A stretch of DNA of 64,000 bases, from contig NC_057924.1 in the NCBI RefSeq assembly GCF_018873765.1, positions 20,393,542-20,457,541 of the forward strand, read 5' to 3'. The notes under the pieces are model-generated. The model did not search any database. It had not been told where the DNA came from and worked only from the letters and a program-made list of their open reading frames with translations. This document shows, in pieces, positions 1 to 10,438 of the stretch (the first letter of the stretch is position 1; each line of letters opens with the position of its first letter). This DNA comes from Telopea speciosissima (Eukaryota; Streptophyta; Magnoliopsida; Proteales; Proteaceae). Position numbers and translations under genes: made by a program.

Positions 1-248
1 AATTATCTTAAAAAAAATATTCAAAAGGGTTAAGTAACTAACCCTAATCCGACCGGAGCAAACTAAGAAAGACAAACCAAGCCAAAGAAATCGGATGTAA
101 CAAATCAACCCGGGTCAGACCAGAACTAATTCCGATTTTTGGGTTGACCCATGTACCCGACTTGTAACCCAACGATTTTGACCCATCGGGTCAGTTGTTG
201 ACCCATTGAAATACGATGGCCGGTGGTAGCAACTCCAGTAGTTGACCA
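1..248. other. Unassigned AT-rich flank
   Basis: No reading frame or element could be assigned here. The stretch has repeated GGGTCA/TGACCC words at about 110-210, a pattern often seen in subterminal parts of plant DNA transposons, but no terminal repeats could be paired. It ends at the hAT target site. It does not resemble the upstream part of a Copia polyprotein, so the Copia fossil to its right has lost its upstream half or been joined to unrelated DNA. Confidence 0.3.
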
Positions 249-256
249 GTGTTGAT
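249..256. repeat. hAT target site duplication, left
   Basis: GTGTTGAT, repeated exactly at 1563-1570 on the other side of the element. Confidence 0.85.
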
Positions 257-1562
257 TAGGGCTGTAAATGGATAGCCGAAAATTCGAATCCGATCCGTGT
301 TCGAATCCGTTTAGGACTATCCGTATTCAAAAAATTACTATCCGTATCCATTTGGAAACTATCCGAATCCATTCGATAACTAATCGGATACGGATTCGGA
401 TAGTTCCCCATTTTTGATAGGATATTCAATCAATTTAACTTTTCATTTACAACTTTATGTTTTAAGGTTATTTTGGTAATACGGCCTAAACCCTAATCGA
501 CTAATCCCATTTCCGTTTGTACTCTTTTACTCTTGTCTCTCAAGTCTCAATGTCTCAAGCCCTCACCTTCAGTGGCACTCTGCAATCAAGCCTCAAGGTC
601 ATTCAAGACCTCAACTCTCATTCTCGATTCTTGACTCGGCACCGGCAACTGCAATGGCATATGCACAACCCTCTCGACTCTCGATTCTCACCAGCAGCGA
701 CACATGCGCAACCGGCAACAGTAGGTTTTGCCTTCTGATTTTCCTTTTTTTGTTTTTCAATCTCAACTCTTGATTAGGTTTCTTCACCATCTTTTCGTTC
801 TGGGCGAGAGAAAAAAGGGAGAGAAGAGAGAAAACAGGAAAAAAAGATAGAGAAGGGTTTCTAAAAGGGATTTTTGGAGATCTTTCGTTCTGAGTGAGAA
901 AATAGAGATAAAGGAGAGAAAAAAGAAATGAAAACCTGAATCTAAGGTTTGAGAAAAGAGAGATTTAAGGGGAAATCTCAGCGAAGAAGGCAGTGAAAAT
1001 GCAGAATCAAAGCAAGCTAATCATCGACACTAAACACTGGAGCGTTCAGATGCATCAGCCTTCATCCAATCTTGTTTTTCTTTGAAGTTTTTTCTTTGTC
1101 TGATCCATACTGGATCTTGCCTTTGAGTTGTAATCTCGTTTTAATTTCTTATCTTTTCGGATCTGTAATAAATCCCTATGCTGCTTCAATCTATATCTTC
1201 TATAGCAGAATAGAACCTTCTTTTGTGAGCTTTTAGATGCAACTTGAAGGAGAGAAAAAGCAAAGATGTGGATCTAAAATAATTTATAATTGATTTCTGT
1301 GACTTCTTTGTGTTCTTTGGTTTTGAATCTTAATCAATGGCTCGAAGGAGGCCATAATTGTAATGTCAGATGTGTTCACTAATCGGAGAGCTTATCGGAT
1401 CGGATAATATCTGGATATCTGATAAACTCCCGGATTCAGATATCGTAATACATTTTAAAAGTCCGTCGGATATCGGATCAGATTCGGATATGGCATTTGG
1501 TAAACGGATTCGGATTCGGATAGTAGTGAGTCCGAGCCGAATCCGATCCGTTTACAGCCCTA
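257..1562. mobile_element. Non-autonomous hAT transposon
   Basis: The element is bounded by perfect 12-bp inverted ends, TAGGGCTGTAAA at 257-268 and TTTACAGCCCTA at 1551-1562. It is flanked by an identical 8-bp target duplication GTGTTGAT at 249-256 and 1563-1570. Both the terminus and the 8-bp duplication fit the hAT superfamily. The subterminal zones (about 270-420 and 1375-1550) are packed with CGGAT/ATCCG words in both orientations, the usual layout of hAT transposase binding sites. The 1306-bp element has no transposase frame, so it would need an enzyme supplied from elsewhere. The interior (about 480-1370) is unrelated to the ends, with a purine-rich GAGAGAAAA tract near 800-960. Its origin is unknown and could be captured host DNA. 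Confidence 0.85.
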
Positions 1563-1570
1563 GTGTTGAT
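1563..1570. repeat. hAT target site duplication, right
   Basis: Exact copy of the 8 bp at 249-256. The Copia integrase-like reading begins immediately downstream. Confidence 0.85.
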
Positions 1571-4500
1571 TGAAAGTGGAGAATTTTCTTGCTAAGAAAA
1601 TCAATATTATCAGGTCTGACAGAGGTGGTGAGTACTATGGGAAGCATGGTGATACAGATCAATACCTAGGACCATTTGCCAAATATCTACAAGAGCATGG
1701 GATATCTCGTCAATATTCTATGCTTGGGATACCACATCAAAATGGTGTTGCAAAAAGGAAAAACCGTACCTAGAAAGACATGGTGCAAAGTATGATCAGT
1801 AATAGTGGTCTACCAGAATCATTATGGGGTAAGGCACTTAAGACTACCACTTATATTCTTAACCGAGTACCAAGCAATTTGGTTCCCAAAACCCCATATG
1901 AGCTTTGGATTGGCAAGAAGCCCAACCTTAGACACTTGTATGTTTGGGGTTGTAGGGCAGAAGCAAAATTGTACGGCCCAAACGAAAAGGTGTTAGATCC
2001 TAAATCTGTCAGTTGTTATTTTGTGGGATACCCTAAGAGGTCAAAAGGCTTCAGATTTTATTGCCCCCCACTTAGGCACTAGGCTAGTTGAGACTAGTGT
2101 TGATAAATTCATTGAAGGTGATGTTGACACTTTTGAGACACGCAATCTTGTGTTTGAGGAAGAAAGAGTTGAGATTCTAGTTCAGACAGTTCGTTCCACA
2201 GAGTTGCCCTTGATGACTGGAGATAATTTACCAAAGCTTGTTGTTGAGGCTATTGGTGATGATGTGATTATTAACACAGTTTTTTCAAATGTACCTACAA
2301 TTGAGGTTGAGGCAGCATTACCACCAGAAAGACCAGCAAGACCTATTAGGGCTTGAAGGTTAGCCATTCCTTTAGACTATATTATTTATCTGAATGAATG
2401 TGATTTTGACAAAGGAGAAGAAGATGATCCAATTATTTTAGCAAGCCATTAGCAATAAGAATTCTCCTAAGTGGAGTGAAGCTATGGATGATGAATTGTT
2501 ATCCATGAGTAACAGTGATGTTTGGAAGTTAGTTAAAATTCCAAAGGGCTGTAAAGCCATAGGCTACAAATGGGTTTGCAAAATCAGGAAAGATTTCAAA
2601 GGCAATATTGATTGCTACAAGGCAAGACTGGTAGCAAAAGGATTTATACAGAAGAAAGGAATTGACTTCAAGGAGAACTTCTCTCCAGTGTCATCAAAAG
2701 ATTTCTTTAGGATTATCATGGCACTTGTGGCACATTATAACTTGGAGCTGCATCAGATGGACATTAAAACAACTTTCCTAAATAGGAATTTGGATGAGGA
2801 TGTCTATATGCTTCAACCAGAGGGTTTTGAATCTAAGGATAAAGACAACATGGTTTGTAAGCTCAAGAAGTCGATACATGGTTTGAAGCAAGCTTCATGG
2901 TAGTAGTACTTAAAGTTTAATGAAGTTGTTACATCTTTTGGCTTTGCTGAAAATGTCATGATCACTACATTATCAGAAGGTCAATGGGAGTAGATTCATA
3001 TTTCTGGTGCTCTATGTTGATGATATTCTCCTAGCTAGCAGTGACATGGCTTTGCTTCTCAAAACGAAGTGTTTTTTGTCTGAGAAATTTGAGATGAAAG
3101 ACATAGGTAAAAGTAAATTTATCCTTGGCATTGATATTGTTCGTGATAGAAAGCGAGGACTTTTGAGAATATCTCAGAAATCATACATTGATCGAGTTGC
3201 CAATAGGTTCAATATGTCCAAGTGGTCAGCTAGAGATGTGCTTATCAGCAAAGGTGACAAGTGAACAAGGAGTAATGTCATGAAAATGAAGTTGAGAAAG
3301 GTTCCATGACAAACATACCATATGCTTCAGCAGAAGGGGGTTTGATGTATGTACAGGTTTATACTCGTCCCAACATAGCATTTGCAGTGAGTGTATTGGG
3401 TAGATTCCAATCCAATGTCGGCTTGGCTCATTACAAGGCTACCAAGAAGGTCATGCGGTATTTGCAAAGGACTAAAGACTCTATGCTTGTATACAACAAC
3501 TATGATCAGCTTGAGGTAGTGGGATATTCAGATTAAGACTTCAATGGGTGTACTGATGATCGAAAGTCTACTTTAGGTTATATTTTTATGTTGGCAGGGG
3601 ATGCTATTTCTTGGAGGAGTGCAAAACAAATTATTTTGGCTTCATCCACAATGCAGACGAAGTTTGTAGCGCTTTATGAGGCTACTAAACAAGCAGTGTG
3701 GTTGAAGAATTTCATCTCTGAGTTGAAGATCATGGATTCCATATCAAGACCTTTGATGATATATTGGGATAACAGCTCTTCTGTTTTCTTCTCAAAGAAC
3801 AACAAGAAGTCTAGCAGTTCTAAGCATATTGAGATCAAGTATCTTCTGGTGAGAGAAAAAATAAGTGAACAACAAATTTCAGTTGAGCACTTGAAGACTG
3901 ATAGCATGTTGGCAGATTTCAGTTGAGCACTTACCAGTGGGAGTGTTTAAAGGCCATGTTTTGAGCATAGGTATTATTGAGTCATTCGATATGCTTGGTT
4001 AGTGGGAGTTTTGCTTCTTGTTGGTTACTCATTTATGTTTGATACTTTAGCTCGTTTGTTTGGGCATAGTTTGATGGATGTTGGTTATATTCCTTATTTG
4101 ACATCTGCATTTATTTTATACAAAGTAATTTCATCATGCATTTGTTTGTTGATACATATGGTTTTATCTGTCACAGTTCATAGGCAGTATTTGCCATAAT
4201 TTATAGGCGCTTTTGCCACAGTTGATATGCGATTTTGTCATAGTTCATAAGCGGTTTTGCCACAGTTAGATATTAACCCCAGATTATAGGCGGTTTGCCA
4301 AAGTATAAGTTAATATCAAAGTTAAGGACCTGCATGGAATGACATTTGTTAAATTAAAGTACATGTCACTATTTTCATGTCATATCTCACAGGTTTCGCG
4401 TTGATTCATTTATGTTTGTAATGATAGAAAGTTGTATGTCGTATGTTGAGATGTATCTTCTACTGTCGTTCAACATAAGTGGGTTTTTCAACTGGATCAA

Positions 4501-5160
4501 AGTAAGAGTGGTTATAGTAATGAGATTCTATGACCACATCAATTAAAAGACATCTTTATAATTAATGTAACCCAAATGGGAGATTATAAGATTTTTGAGC
4601 TAACTTAATTATTTAGGTTGATTAATTGGTGAGAATCAAGTTACACAAACCGGTTCGGTTCATTATCCATTTTAGGGATATGCTGGCCCAATCCATTGTG
4701 GTTTAGGGTATAGGGTCAGGACAATATTATATATACTCTTTTTTGGGTCCCCACACCACTCATTCCATTCTTCTCCACTTTACCACAAAAGTTAGAAAGT
4801 AAAACAGGAGGTCTGAGGTGCTGTGAAAGATCCAGAACCAGTGAGGAGAAGATCATTGGAAACTGCATCGAATCGTCTCCAACATACTATGATGCAAGGT
4901 ACGCCTCCATTCACTGACATTTATTTGATTTGTGTTCTAGTTCTTGTATGGGATACAATTAGGGTTATATGAAAACCCCAATTAGGTTTTACAAGTAAGA
5001 TTTCCATTAATGTACTATTTTGGAATTTCTAATTATGTTGACTTTTGGACTCAATGGATGTTTAAATGACATCTAGGTTACTTAACGTTTTGAGAACTTG
5101 TAGCTTAGGTATCTGACGTTTCATAAATTATGTTTGGGATATTTTAATTAGATTAAGGTT
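1571..5160 (+). mobile_element. Copia LTR retrotransposon fossil, partial (Copia 1)
   Basis: This is the downstream part of a Ty1/Copia element on the + strand. The preserved parts are the second half of integrase (about 1571-2082, with the RSDRGGEYYG motif), the linker (about 2083-2460), reverse transcriptase (about 2480-3264, with the LYVDDILLA catalytic motif) and RNase H (about 3306-3926). A non-coding 3' region and a probable LTR with a TATA-like box near 4725 follow; the LTR limits are not proven. No gag, protease or 5' LTR is seen. The element is broken, with several interruptions, and looks older than Copia A-C because no LTR pair survives. Confidence 0.75.
4172..4268. repeat. 22-bp tandem repeat, about 4.5 units
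   Basis: Units of 22-23 bp with a consensus close to CACAGTTCATAGGCGGTTTTGC run head to tail. They lie between the RNase H region and the probable LTR of Copia 1. Units differ from each other by several bases, so the array is old. Confidence 0.6.
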
Positions 5161-5187
5161 AATAAAGTTATTAATTTTTTAGGAATA

Positions 5188-5400
5188 TTTCACAAACACC
5201 CCTAATAAGTTTATCGCATATCACAGACATCCCAAAAACTATCAAAATATTATAGACACCCCCTATAGTATGACTTTATTTCGACTTAATTCACTTAGTT
5301 AGGTTTGTGCAGTTAAATCGTTGTTAACTCTTTTATAATGGCAAAATTACCCTTACCACAGGCTGAACTTCCCATAATACCCTTAAGGGTAAAACCCCAA
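5188..5400 (+). repeat. Mutator-like terminal sequence (left-end type)
   Basis: The run of short phrases 'CACAAACACCCC', 'GACACCCCCTATAGTATGAC' and a later 'AAAATTACCCTT' matches the layout of the long terminal inverted repeats seen at 37686, 23204 and 41868. This resembles the left end of a Mutator-like element. No partner end or target duplication could be paired in the window, so the element's length is unknown. Confidence 0.45.
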
Positions 5401-6740
5401 ATTACGAACCATTCTCTTCATTGTCTTCGTTGGTCTAAAGGCGGAAGAAGCAAGAATAGTGAAGGAGATTGATCTGCAGGCGCCATTTTTGCTTCGATTT
5501 CCATGCTCTGAAGGCGGAAGAAGCAAAAACAGCAAGACCGGTTTGTTTTCCCCCTTTCAATCTGTCATATTTGTTTCATCTATCTATATGCTCTGTTATC
5601 CCTCTCGCTCTCTGTTGAATCCTGATCAGTGTACTTGATCGAACATGTCTACCGTAAGGCTAGATCCTCTTCTCCTTTAATGTCTCAGGATCCATTCCAG
5701 ATCAAAGCAAGCCAAGCTATCCTATTTAAATTACTCTCCTCCGAAGTTAGCATTCAATGGTAACCTCAGATGAAGACCAGTCTGACATAACCTAGCAAGT
5801 TAGTTGACAGAGCAAGCCTTGGCTATATGAACAGATAAACAATTTCAGGAAACCACTGGATTGCAAACCATACAAAAGCTCCATGGCTATGTAAGTAAGA
5901 TGGTTCTGCTTGTCAAGCAAAGCACTAGCTATATATAGACTATATCCAAAAGGAGCAATTATCCTGTCCAGTTTCCTAAACCAAACTATTGAACAAACAA
6001 AATGACATCAACCATTTAGGTAATTGGCCGGGTAGGTAAATAGCACCCTCTGCCATATGATATATATTGAATTCCAACAGATGGGCTTATACCATTATAT
6101 GTTTCCACACTTAAAACCATTGAAACAAGGTGGTAATCACAACATTTAAACATAAATAATTTCTGAGAAATTTATTGAGCCAAAAAAAAAATGTCAGAGA
6201 AACTCAAAAGATGAGAAGACAGATTTATTCAATCCAATAAATCAAAACATTACAACAACACAACTATAAGCGATTCAATCAGCTCCAATAATTAAACTTT
6301 CTAATGGTAACTCAAAAATTATAACAAACATACAATTTCAAAGGCCCCAATAAATCCAAGATTACAAGAGTATAGTTAACTGGGATCCAGTCACATTCCA
6401 TGAATCAGAGGTGGGTTTGACGAATCTTAGTTCATCCAAAAAAAAAAAAAAAAGCAAGAGAAAATAAACCAACAAAAAATAAAGATACAAAGAGATGGCA
6501 CAATGGTGATTTCCCCCATTCAACCACCAGGAGAATAGATGGCATATGGAAAAAGGAAGATGGACTCCTGAAACTGCCATAAAAATACTGCAGGAACTTT
6601 TTAAAATAACTGTTAAAAGGAAATGCTCCAAGGTTCATTATGTCCTTGATACTGCTACCTTGGAAATTTCTGAAGCGTCCGAGGTTACGTTTCAGAAGAG
6701 TTTCACGTTGAGACGAACTCAAACGGTATTTTCTTCTTCT
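5401..6740. other. Unassigned non-coding stretch
   Basis: There is a near-repeated phrase AAGGCGGAAGAAGCAA at about 5439 and 5511. An A-rich run at 6183-6192 and poly(A) at 6437-6453 could mark ends of old retroposed sequence. Frames on the - strand at 6362-6722 are low-complexity and match nothing I recognise. The sequence just inside the left-end-like repeat could be captured host DNA. Confidence 0.3.
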
Positions 6741-6744
6741 TTTT

Positions 6745-7245
6745 AGAAAAAAGGTACATTACACGACACCCTTTGAAAATCGAACGATACTCAACTCATC
6801 CCCTGTTTTTTTAAAATACTCACCCGTCCCATTGAATTAGAGCCCTATATTACAATTTAGTCCCTACCGTTAGTTTTATGTAGTTAACTTATGAAGTCAG
6901 TATATTATATATATTTAAATCCCTAAATTAAACTAACCTTGACCAGTGTAAAGTTATTATTTTACTCTTGAATCTAAAAACCTCTTCCTCACATGACCTG
7001 CAACTCAATCTCTGCCTCCAGTCGAGCCAGTGTTAAGTTTCAGGATGAAACAATGTTCTCCATGAACAAAAATGAATACTAACCAACATTTTTATTAAAA
7101 ATAAAATAATAGTAATTAATTGAGGATTTTGAGGGAGCTTCTTGCGATTCGAGAAAAATTATTGCCTCAAGTACATTATGTCCTAAAAGTGCTTTTGTTT
7201 TAAAGCACTCTCCAAGTGCATGACCTTTTTAGTGCACTTGAAGGT
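6745..7245. other. Possible transposon end and AT-rich spacer
   Basis: About 6756-6900 reads like another Mutator-like end: 'ACACGACACCCTTTG', then 'ACTCATCCCCTG', then 'AGTCCCTACCGTTAG'. The rest up to the AUG5-like fragment is AT-rich with no supported feature. A matching right end was not found. Confidence 0.3.
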
Positions 7246-7249
7246 GTAC

Positions 7250-7693
7250 TCAAGGACTTGAGGGGATAAAGGTCCTGCGACTCGAGCTCTCATCAAGCAT
7301 CCTCTTGTGCTCCGCTTCCTCCCTATAGACCTCCAGCTTCCGTTCCCTCAACTCCTTCCGCTGCCTCCGAACAATATTCCTCAAGCTCTCCACCTCCTTC
7401 TCTGCCAATTCCCTCTCTCCCAGAGCAATCTCCCTTCTCTCCGAAGAACTATCCAAACCCAACCCTCTATCATGCCCTAATTTCATCTTCTCCTTCCTCC
7501 TCCCCTTATTCTTCCCCTCTTCATTGAGCTTCGCCGTATCCACCAAACCACCATCACTGCTGCTGCCGTGAACATGTATGTTCCGCCGAATCTTCTCCAC
7601 TGTCTTCTCCGATTTAACTCTCTGCAATAAGAAATTCCACACGGGAACCATATTACCTGAGATTTTGCTTCCTTTTTCGGTCAAGTGTGACAT
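7250..7693 (-). pseudogene. AUG5-like (augmin subunit 5) gene fragment
   Basis: The minus-strand frame contains [19 protein letters not shown], then IRRNI and VHG, then [20 protein letters not shown] and [12 protein letters not shown]. This order and wording match the N-terminal part of plant augmin subunit 5, which helps nucleate branching microtubules on the spindle and phragmoplast. The fragment covers perhaps 130 residues of a protein of about 800. The first roughly 60 family residues are missing, and after the KRMLDE motif the sequence departs from the family and stops. No downstream exons are seen. It is best read as a captured or duplicated fragment without function. Identification is from memory of the family, not from a search. 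Confidence 0.6.
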
Positions 7694-8468
7694 TGTGGTG
7701 GTGGTATCAGAGATGGATCAGATATTGAGACAGGGTGGATTGATTTTGGTTCAAGACAAAATGGAAATGATTCACAAACTGATTCCCATTTTGAAGTCGC
7801 TGCACTGGGAGATTACTGCCCAAGAGGAATAGTTCCTTGTTGGTAAAAAGGGTTTTTGGCGAGTATCAAGGGAGGGTATCATTGCATGGTCCAAATTTTT
7901 TTTGGTATTTTTTTCCCAATTCCCTGCGAAGTTTAGCGTTTGCTTCAGGTTTTTCTTTCATCTTCTTCAGGAATTCAAACCCACTGATTGTTGGTGATCT
8001 GGCCATCCCCTTTCTCTCGTTTTCAGGTTTTTTGAGAGCTTCGAATAGTTTTAGCTATGTTAGAGTTCTAATTATGGAGAAATTTCGTTATAATCTTCCT
8101 AATTATTCTGTTTCCATTTGTGTATATTAATCAAACTCTCACTAGATTCTTTTCAAGTCTGTTCTCCTTTGAATTGGAATCTCTATAAGCCGTAAGCTCA
8201 TAGGTCTGAAATTTTAGGTCTGGCCATAGAGTTCAAATTCTGAAAGATGATAAATTTGATGTCCTTGCCTGAGTTGAACTTAGAAGTTTGCTGGAAGTTG
8301 GACGAGTAATATGGACCATAATTGAGGGCTTTACCCCATTTCTTTTTGAAGCCACTCCAAGATGGCCTCAGGTTGCACACCAAAACTACTGGCGCTTTCT
8401 GTAACAATGTCGGAATTTGGTATTGTGAAATTAAAGGCTTCAAATTATTGCGGTCTCCAAGAGTTGCA

Positions 8469-8470
<2 letters not shown>
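7694..8470. other. Unassigned stretch beside the AUG5-like fragment
   Basis: Nothing recognisable is encoded on either strand. The sequence is T-rich on the + strand around 7890-8150. It may be part of the same captured or duplicated segment as the AUG5-like fragment, but I see no element ends that would prove it. Confidence 0.3.

Positions 8471-8516
<46 letters not shown>
8471..8516. repeat. (GA)n microsatellite
   Basis: About 22 AG/GA units followed by a run of G. It produces spurious poly-(Ser-Leu) and poly-(Arg-Glu) frames on the two strands. Confidence 0.95.
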
Positions 8517-8523
<7 letters not shown>

Positions 8524-9108
8524 TAGTGATCATCGCGCGCAGGGAAGAGGATGGTGTGGGATGGGGCTACACAGCGGTAATGAACCTTGAAGAGAATTGG
8601 CGGCTTCCGGTATGATGCAATCTTCCAGGGAAATGGGTTTTGCATTGGGGTGTAAATTATATTGATGAAGTCGGCAGGCTTGATTTGTTCCATCGTCAAT
8701 GTTCTTTGAATCTGTACTTTGGTCCTTTTATCTAGTTCTTTCGATGAAGATCTTGTATTTATAAGACCATTGGAATAAGTAACTTGAATTGGGACTACCT
8801 TTTTATCGCTGGAGCTGGAGTTGACGTGAAAAGCATCGATTGTCCCTCTCAAGGGGATCGGGTAGGCATCCATTTTATATGTCCCTTATCATATTTGGCA
8901 TGAAAGATATAGACGTCGGTTTGAGAATACAACGCACGCTTCAACCATGGTGGTAAACTTGATCATCTAGAGTTTTCAGGATCTTGCATCAGTGGAACCT
9001 ATTGTATTTTCTTCTTTGCAAGATCTTTTGCTAGCAAGGAAATGGTGGACTCCATATATTAACCCTCCATCAAAGTAGATCATTGATTTTTTTTGGATTC
9101 CTCTAGCT
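8517..9108. other. Unassigned stretch with one minus-strand frame
   Basis: A minus-strand frame starting at 8873 with MDAYPIPLRGTIDAFHV runs into the GA microsatellite. It carries no domain I recognise, and its last part is low-complexity. I do not call it a gene. From about 8890 onward the + strand may already belong to the LINE fragment that becomes recognisable at 9109. Confidence 0.25.
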
Positions 9109-9302
9109 CTGGATTTCCTAAAACTAAACATTCATGGCAGCTCGATTGCCAACCCAGGCCATGCTGGTTGCGGCAGTATTTTTAGGAACTATCTTGGCCG
9201 GCTTGTAAGATGCTTCGTCAGGTATGTGGGGATTGCAACAAATTATTTGGCTGAATTTGCTGCCTTTTTGGAGGGTTTGAAAATTGCAAGACAAATGTGC
9301 TT
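9109..9302 (+). pseudogene. LINE RNase H fragment, + strand
   Basis: The + frame from 9109 reads LKLNIHGSSIANPGHAGCGS, then IFRNYLG, then YVGIATNYLAEFAAFLEGLK. This is the first half of the RNase H domain found at the C-terminus of plant L1-type LINE ORF2 proteins. The family pattern K-N-D-G is altered here to N-I-H-G, so the catalytic Asp is replaced. The domain is cut off at about 9302, where a different LINE begins on the opposite strand. The upstream limit of the LINE piece is uncertain. Confidence 0.7.
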
Positions 9303-9602
9303 GTCACATGCCATCTGCACACCAATAAAGAAAGCCGTAAATTCTGCAGTGTGATTTGTAATAATTCCCAGGTATTCGGCATAGCTTCCCTCAGGCTGAC
9401 CAAAGGAATTTCTAAAAATTCTAGCAGCACTTGAATGACCTGGGTTCCCCAATGAACATCCATCAATGTTCAGCTTCACCCAATCAGAGCTTGGCTTTTT
9501 CCACAATACTTCAGTGATTTCATTGGCCTGTGCCTGTGGGAATGCAGCACCAATATCACTTGCAATCAGCAGGTCCTGTATGGATTTGATGGCGCATTTC
9601 AT
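9303..9602 (-). pseudogene. LINE ORF2 RNase H domain, 3' truncated
   Basis: The minus frame reads DWVKLNIDGCSLGNPGHSSA, then YAEYLGIITNHTAEFTAFF. The catalytic Asp of NIDG is kept. The domain stops at the junction with the + strand RNase H fragment, so its second half is lost. Confidence 0.75.
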
Positions 9603-9683
9603 AAAGGATGAAGCATCTCTAAGATCTGATTTGATGCAATGCAGAATGGTATTTGAAGTCTTCCCCTACCCCTCAAATCGCCT

Positions 9684-10207
9684 CTAGTTTCTTTCGTTCC
9701 TGATTTGATAAGGAATCAAAATTAACCCCGCCATCCATACCTGTGGTAGAGGGGCGCATGTGGCCTTGTCCTTCCACCATGTGAGTAAATCAGCTAGTGA
9801 GCTCACCATCGGCCATGCCTTCTGAAAAATTGCAAGAAATCCTTGCCATATCTTCAAAGAGACAGAGCATTCAAAGAAGAGATGTTGTTGGGACTCAAGG
9901 GCTTTCAAAAACAAGTAGCAGCGAGAAACAAAAGGCACTCCCCGTTGTAGCACCTTATCATCAGTAGGTAATTTTCCCTGGAAAAATCGCCATCCAAACA
10001 ATGAGTGGCGGGGCTGCAAGAAACGTGCCCAAACCATTGCATGCCAAGGGGGGTGATCTGCAGATCTATGAAGCCCTTCCCACGCAGTTTGTACCGTGAA
10101 ATTACCCTATTGAGATAGGGGCCACACCCTTTCATTACTCGCTTGGATCGAAGGAAGGGTAATTTTCGCTGCATCATTGAATATATGCCACAAGGCAGGC
10201 GAATCAA
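9684..10207 (-). pseudogene. LINE ORF2 zf-RVT region
   Basis: This piece matches the cysteine/histidine region between RT and RNase H in plant LINEs: FLQPRHSLFGWRFFQGKLPT, then CYLFLKALESQQHLFFEC, then WQGFLAIFQKAWP. It is split into two overlapping frames (9684-10037 and 9905-10207), so at least one frame change lies within it. Confidence 0.65.
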
Positions 10208-10438
10208 CTTAGGGAAAGGTCCAAGTGGCGTTACTTATGAAGCAAGCTAAAGGCGAGTGCAACCTTTTCACCCACTGATCATCAATCCTTGCTCTAGCTG
10301 CAACCGAGCTGCCATCAATCCACTTGTCATACCAGAAATCTATTTGCGCCCCATTGCCTACAATCCATGACTCATGATAAAAAACAAAGGCCGCATCTTC
10401 TTAATCCCCAACCAGATTGAAGAAGGTGAGTTAAAGTG

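Noticed and set aside
8198-8873. Frames with poly-Ser-Leu or poly-Arg-Glu tracts
   Set aside because: They are produced by the (GA)n microsatellite at 8471-8516. The remaining sequence has no recognised domain.
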